From positions 3,663,001 through 3,727,000 of the forward strand of contig JAPMAC010000197.1 of assembly GCA_028671895.1 (NCBI GenBank): 64,000 nucleotides of DNA, read 5' to 3'. The DNA is from Oenanthe sinensis (Eukaryota; Streptophyta; Magnoliopsida; Apiales; Apiaceae). The translations under genes were made by a program, and so were the position numbers. Positions 57,501 through 64,000 of this stretch are shown piece by piece (within the stretch, counting starts at the first letter, position 1; each line of letters begins with the position of its first letter). The notes under the pieces were generated by a model, which was not told where the DNA came from, ran no database searches, and saw only the letters and a program-made list of their open reading frames with translations.

Positions 57501-58299
57501 AAGAAGATATGGTTAAATTTGGTGATTTTTGGATGAGTAGAACCGAAGTTATAAAATTTTCTTTGCAGCTTGCTCAAGCTGGGCAGAAACTGGAAGAAAT
57601 GGAAGAGAGCTTTTGCTTCCTTTGCTTTACTTGCTTTCTAGCTTTTTGAAAAGGTGTTGGCTGATTTTGTGGTGACTTGTGATGTAAAGTATGGCATGGT
57701 TACTAATGTCAAAGAAGTATGGTTGCTTGTGTCCTTGTTCCACCATTTAAGGAACCATGTTTCCTTAACTTGGCTAGTTACTTGATCACTTGGTTTGGTT
57801 TGTTCCTAACCAATACTTGGTTACTTGGTTGGCTTTCAATTCCTAGTTAGGCATGCATGACACTTGCATGGGACTTGTCTTTAGTCACTTCTTATCCAAC
57901 ACTTAACCATTAATCCTCCACGTAAGTTCGATTAATCCGTAGCGTTTCGACGTAGAATTTCCGTAACGTAAATCCTTAATATTCCAAATACTCTAATTCG
58001 ATTATAACCATGAACTTTCTAAAATATAATCCACTTGATCACAACTTAATTCTCTTATTCCTTGATATCTCATAAATTATGAAACAATTAGTAAAAGCAG
58101 AAATCTTCGGATTCTGACTGCTTTTACATTCACTCATTTTCTTCATACAACAATCCCACATCTTCGGTTTTCCCATATTCCACCACTTACCTAGTGTGGG
58201 CTAAAAAGTTTTTCATAATCTGTAGAATCACTATTCATCAGGGTCGTTTATAAATAATAATACAAAAAAAAAATTCGTCCAAAAATCCGGGTTATTACA
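54537..58299 (-). repeat. 3' LTR of element T
   Basis: Starts tgtggcgccccccc and ends gggttattaca. Contains a 71-bp tandem pair (55102-55243) with the palindrome ggaggcctcc. No conserved ORF: the 88-residue minus reading at 55786-56052 and the plus reading at 57342 are both repeated in the other LTR only because the LTRs are copies. Confidence 0.93.
55102..55243. repeat. 71-bp tandem pair in T LTR
   Basis: aataacttctcaaatt starts at 55102 and 55173. Each unit includes accctagttaaccga and ends in an attaaggtat segment. The same pair is at 60827-60968 in the 5' LTR. Confidence 0.9.
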
Positions 58300-58313
58300 G
58301 TCTACCCTCCTTA
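58300..58313 (-). other. Polypurine tract of element T
   Basis: gtctaccctcctta on plus, TAAGGAGGGTAGAC in sense, adjacent to the 3' LTR end. Confidence 0.8.
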
Positions 58314-58448
58314 CAAGGATTCCGTCCTCGGAATCTATGTAAGAGACGGCTAGGCATTCTACTCCTTTTCATCCTTATCATTATGTCTCTATATTCTTCT
58401 TAACACTTCTTAACATACCTCTATTTTCATATCAGCTTAACAATTACA

Positions 58449-59684
58449 TTAGTATTTATAACGTTTAAGTGTAAGTGTACCTTCCATCTCATCCATTTCT
58501 CTTGCACCATCGGCCACCGTCATGTTAAAATTCCTAGCAGTTGATTGATTGTTATTAGCCCCACGGCTTTGTTGTGATATTGCTGGTCCCAATGTTGACG
58601 CCTTACAATCTCTGGAGATGTGACCTTCCTTTCCACATTTGTAGCAGACTACTCCCTTCCTAGGACAATTCATCCGTTGATGCCCCTCTTGACCACAGTT
58701 ATAACACCTTCCTTCGGATTTTGCACATAGTCCTGGATGCTTCTTTCCACACACCTCACAGTCTGGCAGTGGCGGTCTCGGCTGCCGAAACTGGCTCTCA
58801 TTTCCCTGTTGTCCTACTCTGACACTATTCGTACTTTCTACTTGGTTAAATCCTCCACCTTTTCCAGTATGAAACCCTGGCCTCCTACCATATTGGTTCT
58901 GAAATGTTCCATACGACTGATTTCCTCCCCAACTCTCCGCTTTTCTTTTCTTTCCTTCATTTTCCCTTGGAATAAAATTACTTCCCTCTTCTATTATCTC
59001 AGCCTTATTCACCACCTTAATATACTCAGTAAGCTCAAAAGCAGCCACCCTAGTTTGTATCCACGGTCTCAACCCATATTGAAATCTCCTCGCCTTTTTC
59101 TTATCAGTATCCACGAAATGTGGCACGAACCTAGATAGCTCTATAAACTCTTTCTCATATTCAGCAACTGTCTTATTATTCTGCTTTAGTTCTAAGAACC
59201 TCATCTCCATTCTACTCTCCATATGCTCAGGAAAATACTTCTCCAAAAATAACTCAGTGAACCTCTCCCAGGTTACTATCCCTGTGGGCTCCATTAATTC
59301 CTTAGACTCCCACCAATAGTTCGCCTCTTCTTTCAGCAAATAGGTGGCGAAGATCGACTTCTGCCCTTCTTCTACTCCTATAATCTTAAAGGATTTCTCC
59401 ATTTCTTTCAACCATGACCTAGCCTCGAATGGTTCACCAAACCCTTTAAATTCAGGTGGTTGTATTGACTTAAAAGCCTTAAAAGCTGCCGCAGTCTGGT
59501 TTACTAAATTGGGCATGGGACCCTGTTGGCCACGGTCTAGGGTTTGTCGTAACAAATCTACTAGTTGGTTCAAACTTTGATTATTCTGGTTGTCATTCTG
59601 GTTATCTCCTCGGTTGTTATCCCCTCCTCCCCCCGTAGAAGCCTCACCTTCCCTGGGGTTAGCTCTAGTCTTCTTTGGTGGCAT
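58449..59684 (-). CDS. Gag of element T (Ty3/gypsy type), intact
   Basis: Open with no stop from 59699; I favour the second Met at 59684 (MPPKKTR), the usual gypsy gag start. The N-terminus is Asn-Gly-Asp-rich and disordered. The Retrotrans_gag core follows: FKSIQPPEFKGFGEPFEA, SWLKEMEKSF, ATYLLKEEANYWWES, and FLEKYFPEHME with RFLELKQ. A Lys-Arg-rich linker leads to three Cys clusters: CEVCGKKHPGLC, CYNCGQEGHQRMNC and CYKCGKEGHISRDC. The last two are standard CCHC knuckles that bind RNA. The protein ends MTVADGAREMDEMEGTLTL plus a short tail, the place where the protease would begin in complete relatives, so pol was removed just after the gag boundary. Confidence 0.93.
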   Translation of the reverse strand: MPPKKTRANPREGEASTGGGGDNNRGDNQNDNQNNQSLNQLVDLLRQTLDRGQQGPMPNLVNQTAAAFKAFKSIQPPEFKGFGEPFEARSWLKEMEKSFKIIGVEEGQKSIFATYLLKEEANYWWESKELMEPTGIVTWERFTELFLEKYFPEHMESRMEMRFLELKQNNKTVAEYEKEFIELSRFVPHFVDTDKKKARRFQYGLRPWIQTRVAAFELTEYIKVVNKAEIIEEGSNFIPRENEGKKRKAESWGGNQSYGTFQNQYGRRPGFHTGKGGGFNQVESTNSVRVGQQGNESQFRQPRPPLPDCEVCGKKHPGLCAKSEGRCYNCGQEGHQRMNCPRKGVVCYKCGKEGHISRDCKASTLGPAISQQSRGANNNQSTARNFNMTVADGAREMDEMEGTLTLKRYKY

Positions 59685-60245
59685 TTTTATGAAATCCAAA
59701 TAAAAGAATTTTTTTTAATTAAAAATGTTCAGTTCAATAAAACTGCATACCCATAAGATAGTCTTTTGTAAAAACAAAACAGTATATATAGGTACATATA
59801 CATAAATATATGTATATATATATATGCATCTATATGTATACATGTATTTATATATATATACGTATACCTATATACTTACTATTTTTAAAAATTTTAACCC
59901 GATAAATCATGGATACACTTTTTTTTTGTCTCAATCGATTCTTCCATTGGTGCCTACCCTAACTACTCTTTGGGGTTTTACTTATATTTTCTATCTCAGT
60001 TTCTTTGATTCTAATTCCCCCTTTAATCATCTTGAGGTGTCCATCTAACGGTGTATGTCCTTATCGACTTATAATAATCTTGAAAGAACTCCACAACAAT
60101 ATCATCTACCACTAAGAGTCTTATTAGACTCACTCTTGGTACCACCTCCAGTAGTCCAATCGCGAACTCTACATGAACTCCTACATTACTCTCTTGTATA
60201 TAGTCATATCTCCTCCTACTCTCGTTCTAAGGTTTATAACCTACC
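59685..60245. other. 5' leader of element T
   Basis: Untranslated region between PBS and gag (minus sense). A TA-rich, (TATA)n-like tract lies at 59785-59880; the rest has no recognised feature. Confidence 0.7.
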
Positions 60246-60257
60246 GCTCTGATACCA
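60246..60257 (-). other. Primer binding site of element T
   Basis: gctctgatacca on plus, TGGTATCAGAGC in sense, four bases from the 5' LTR: the initiator tRNA-Met site. Confidence 0.93.
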
Positions 60258-60261
60258 TTTC

Positions 60262-63200
60262 TGTGGCGCCCCCCCCAAATCCCCTACAGGAATCCAGGTC
60301 GTCACATTCTCTTGCGGAATATTTAATCTCCTACTCACAATATAATATACAACAATATTCATAATAAACTCCCCCAAACTACTCCACGGGTTATAGTCTT
60401 AGAACGCATACTTACTGATTCAAAAGTTATTACATCACATTCTCATCTCTCATAATCTCTGAAATAATATTACAACTTCAATTGTCAAGATGATGAAAAC
60501 ATCATAAACTTTCTACCAACTCGCACCCTCGTTAGACACTATAAAGCTAACGTGCTGAATCAGTTGCTTTCCCCTTCCCTTTGTCACGGTCCACCGTACT
60601 CATACCAGCTTTGTTTGCCGCTGTTTTATAATATTTAAATAGCAAGAATGAGCCAAAAATGCCCAGCAAGTCTATATATGCCACAACAACTCAACGCAAA
60701 TATATAACTTTTACCACTCTAAAATAACCCCTCCACATATACAATTATACTCTTTCTGAAAAGAAAATACCTCAAAAACCCTCATAATCTTAAATACTAC
60801 TAATATGAATTGAATAAATATATCTCAATAACTTCTCAAATTGATACCCTAGTTAACCGAATCACGGAGGCCTCCGTGAACGATTAAGGTATCAGGGAAT
60901 AACTTCTCAAATTAATACCCTAGTTAACCGAACCACAAAGGCATCAGTTAACAATTAAGGTATTAAGGATTGGACTTCTTCGAAAATGCCACCTCAAGTA
61001 ATGGATTGATCAGTCCATTGTCACTACTCGTTTACTATCGATAGAAGGATGAGCCGACGTCTCGAACACACCCTTAACCCATAATGGGGTTACTCCTCAA
61101 GTTGGGCCGGTGCGTTACTCCGGTCACTTTTATCATCTCTAGTCCAGAATATAAGGTGTCGGAATCTTCGATCACCTTCAACAATACAGCTCTTAGGCGT
61201 CACGGTAAAATAACACGTGCACCTTTATTTACTTCTCAATAAAATATTACTCCAATATCATTCAGAAACAATGAATGATAAACACCTCCAATAATTTAGT
61301 TTTCCCCACGAATGAGTAAAGGAAATATTTATATGAACAACTGTTCTGATCATGGATTCAGAATAAGTTAACCCATATCAGTATTCTCAACGTACTCTAT
61401 ATATATAACTCCACTCTTAAATATCAATAAGATATAGTATGAAGATATTATTTAATACATCTCGTTTTTTTAAATCTGGATAACAAGCTCGACAATAATA
61501 TATAGGCATTTCAAATATGTATGAATAAAATCTGGTATAAACAACTAGATAGGATACTTGCAATGTATATCTTTAAAAATAGAAACCATGCTAAAACATG
61601 GTCATAATACTCTGAACAAGAAAGTATAGGAAAACATGCATACGTAGCAATACATATATTTTTTATATGTAAAAACGTAGGGATATAAAACTTGCCTTGG
61701 TTATGCGAAATGAAAACCCTGCTCCTTTCACTTCTCGGATACGCAATAATCATATAAGAACTCGTTTTAGTAACCATACGCAGGTATTAAGTCAACTTAA
61801 GTTTTATTTCTATTTTTCTTTAACCCTTATTTTCCGGCATTCACCTCCTCGGGTCTATCTTAACCCTTCGTAAACCATCTCGTCAATGACTTTTAACCTA
61901 ATCCTTTACTCCAATCTATAGTCATGTTATTCCTCAACATATTTCGTGTTTTAACCGACTCGAAATTATCCTTTTATCCTAGCCAAAATGGCTCGTCAAA
62001 ATCGTGCCTCTAGAGTTGACTCTTCTGCAAATTACTATTACGCGACTCCCACTCTAACATTTTTAATAAATCCAAAAATTCTTAATTAAATATGAATCCA
62101 CCTCAAGGAACTTCTTGAGTATTTGTAATATTTATCAAAAATATTTTGATTTGGAACCCTTGAGTTTAACTTGGTGAAATGTATTTTACAAATCGAGTCA
62201 ACTACGGGGTTTTATTATTTTCACCGCTTTCACTAAATCGCTCATAACTCATTAACCGTTAACTCAAATGACACACCGATTTTGCGTGCACGATCTAGAT
62301 AATGTCTAGAATATAATCCATCAAAAGTTTGCCCCTGGATAGAGGACTCATTTTCACGAATTTACAGAACAGGGCAGTAGCTCCTCTAGTGAATAGTGCA
62401 TCGCACAACTTTGGTTCCAACATTTTTATAAACTCGAAAAATTAACATCTGCCCTTGAAATTTTGGAGAGGTCTTACTAACTGACCAAATTATTTAATCT
62501 CAAAATTTCATAATTTTTCGTGACTGTCAAGGGGTCTGTTTATATATACAAAGGGAGTCATTCGAAACAGTTTGGTCCTTTTAGACACCTCCACTAAAAC
62601 TAACTTTTCTCCTAAACCGTAAATCGGAATAACGTGATTCAAGTGTCAAAACGATCTATGAGTCAAGTACTAACCAACTATGGTCAGAGGTGTTAGGGGT
62701 CAGGAGCTTGACAATTCGGATTTCACAGTTTAAAGGAGTGTTCACGAAAAATGGGCATTACGACGGTTATAAACTTAACGTTTTCCGGATTCAACCAATT
62801 GAAATCCATTCTCAACCAACACTCCACCTTACTCATATCATCATAACCATATCATTAAGCTACTGATTTCACAAATTTAGATTAACATCATTTCATAACC
62901 TCAACCCACAACACTACATCATACTAACAAAACAACTACTTAGTCATGCTAAGTCATACATCTATCTACTAACATTTTTACTCCATGCAACTCACACAAA
63001 CGTAAGGGTTAGTGGTGTTCATACCTTCTTAGAGCTCAAACAACACCTATCTAGAGCTTAGAGTCCTTGGGAGAGCTTGATCTAGCCTTGATCATAAGTA
63101 AACATCAAGAACAAAACTTAGTAATTTTCGGAGTTACTATTCAGCCTCAACTTCTACAATTTATTTACCCAATCAAAACACCTCCAAACATTATGAAATT

Positions 63201-64000
63201 AAATACGTACCTTCTACCTATAGTGAAGAAGATATGGTTAAATTTTGGTGATTTTTGGATGAGTAGAACCGAAGTTATAAAATTTTCTTTGCAGCTTGCT
63301 CAAGCTGGGCAGAAACTGGAAAAAATGGAAGAGAGCTTTTGCTTCCTTTGCTTTACTTGCTTTCTAGCTTTTTGAAAAGGTGTTGGCTGATTTTGTGGTG
63401 ACTTGTGATGTAAAGTATGGCATGGTTACTAATGTCAAAGAAGTATGGTTGCTTGTGTCCTTGTTCCACCATTTAAGGAACCATGTTTCCTTAACTTGGC
63501 TAGTTACTTGATCACTTGGTTTGGTTTGTTCCTAACCAATACTTGGTTACTTGGTTGGCTTTCAATTCCTAGTTAGGCATGCATGACACTTGCATGGGAC
63601 TTGTCTTTAGTCACTTCTTATCCAACACTTAACCATTAATCCTCCACGTAAGTTCGATTAATCCGTAGCGTTTCGACATAGAATTTCCGTAACGTAAATC
63701 CTTAATATTCCAAATACTCTAATTCGATTATAACCATGAACTTTCTAAAATATAATCCACTTGATCACAACTTAATTCTCTTATTCCTTGATATCTCATA
63801 AATTATGAAACAATTAGTAAAAGCAGAAATCTTCGGATTCTGACTGCTTTTACATTCACTCATTTTCTTCATACAACAATCCCACATCTTCGGTTTTCCC
63901 ATATTCCACCACTTACCTAGTGTGGGCTAAAAAGTTTTTCATAATCTGTAGAATCACTATTCATCAGGGTCGTTTATAAATAATAATACAAAAAAAAAAA
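60262..64000 (-). repeat. 5' LTR of element T, cut by window end
   Basis: 3739 bp seen of an expected ~3763. C-run of eight at the start against seven in the other LTR; other changes are scattered substitutions and T-run or A-run lengths. Confidence 0.93.

Larger units (their letters stand above)
54537..64000 (-). mobile_element. Element T: TR-GAG-type gypsy derivative with giant LTRs
   Basis: LTRs 54537-58299 (3763 bp) and 60262 to beyond 64000 (about 25 bases missing), internal region 58300-60261 with one gag ORF, PBS at 60246-60257 and polypurine tract at 58300-58313. By eye the LTRs differ by under 20 changes over 3.7 kb (about 99.5% identical), so it is young. There is no pol, so movement would need an autonomous gypsy partner. 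Non-autonomous terminal-repeat retrotransposons with only a GAG domain (TR-GAG) are a described class. Left target flank tcaat (54532-54536). Confidence 0.9.

Overview
The window is repeat-rich nuclear DNA of a flowering plant, probably a eudicot with a large genome. The evidence is LTR retrotransposons nested several deep, plant-type primer binding sites complementary to the 3' end of initiator tRNA-Met, copia proteins of the SIRE/Maximus kind with an extra ORF after pol, and a degenerate plant sugar-transporter (SWEET-like) exon. I found no intact cellular gene, no rRNA or tRNA gene and no CRISPR array. The species cannot be named from the sequence.

Layout. (1) Bases 1-18421: copia element A (minus strand, leaving the window on the left) is split by a whole copia element B (6104-16096, minus). 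A's PBS and 5' LTR end at 17820, and A itself sits in a truncated related LTR (17821-18421). (2) Bases 18422-32424: old AT-rich host DNA with two diverged copies of a ~1.2-1.3 kb block carrying a SWEET-like exon. Between the copies lies Ty3/gypsy element G (20934-28863, plus), whose pol is mostly gone and replaced by about 3.5 kb of satellite-like tandem arrays. (3) Bases 32425-54536: decayed copia element C (plus) has been invaded three times: by young copia D (33493-46444, minus, 5-bp target duplication, near-identical LTRs), by a probable solo LTR S (47927-49565), and by T. (4) Bases 54537-64000: T (minus) has ~3.76 kb LTRs around a single gag ORF, a TR-GAG-type non-autonomous element whose right LTR runs off the window.

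How the copia elements work. Each encodes gag (zinc knuckles, coiled coil), then pol in the order protease, integrase, reverse transcriptase, RNase H, then a long extra ORF in the position usually called env-like. D keeps a 1098-codon pol without stops, but its gag and extra ORF each carry one in-frame stop. A has lost the integrase core and B has lost RNase H. C is riddled with stops.

Most interesting signal. Each copia family is peppered with its own short motif: AGACTCTGA in A and B, ATC(A/G)ATTGAT in D, AAACTCTGAT in C, GGCGCCTACAC in S. Where the regions survive, the motif recurs in the same places in A/B, C and D: the LTR, the spacer between pol and the extra ORF, and three disordered coding linkers (in gag, after integrase, in the extra ORF). 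The extra ORFs show nuclear-localisation-like basic clusters and no evident membrane segment. My hypothesis is an element-specific recognition system, analogous to the VANC protein/motif anti-silencing system of VANDAL DNA transposons but in a copia retrotransposon.
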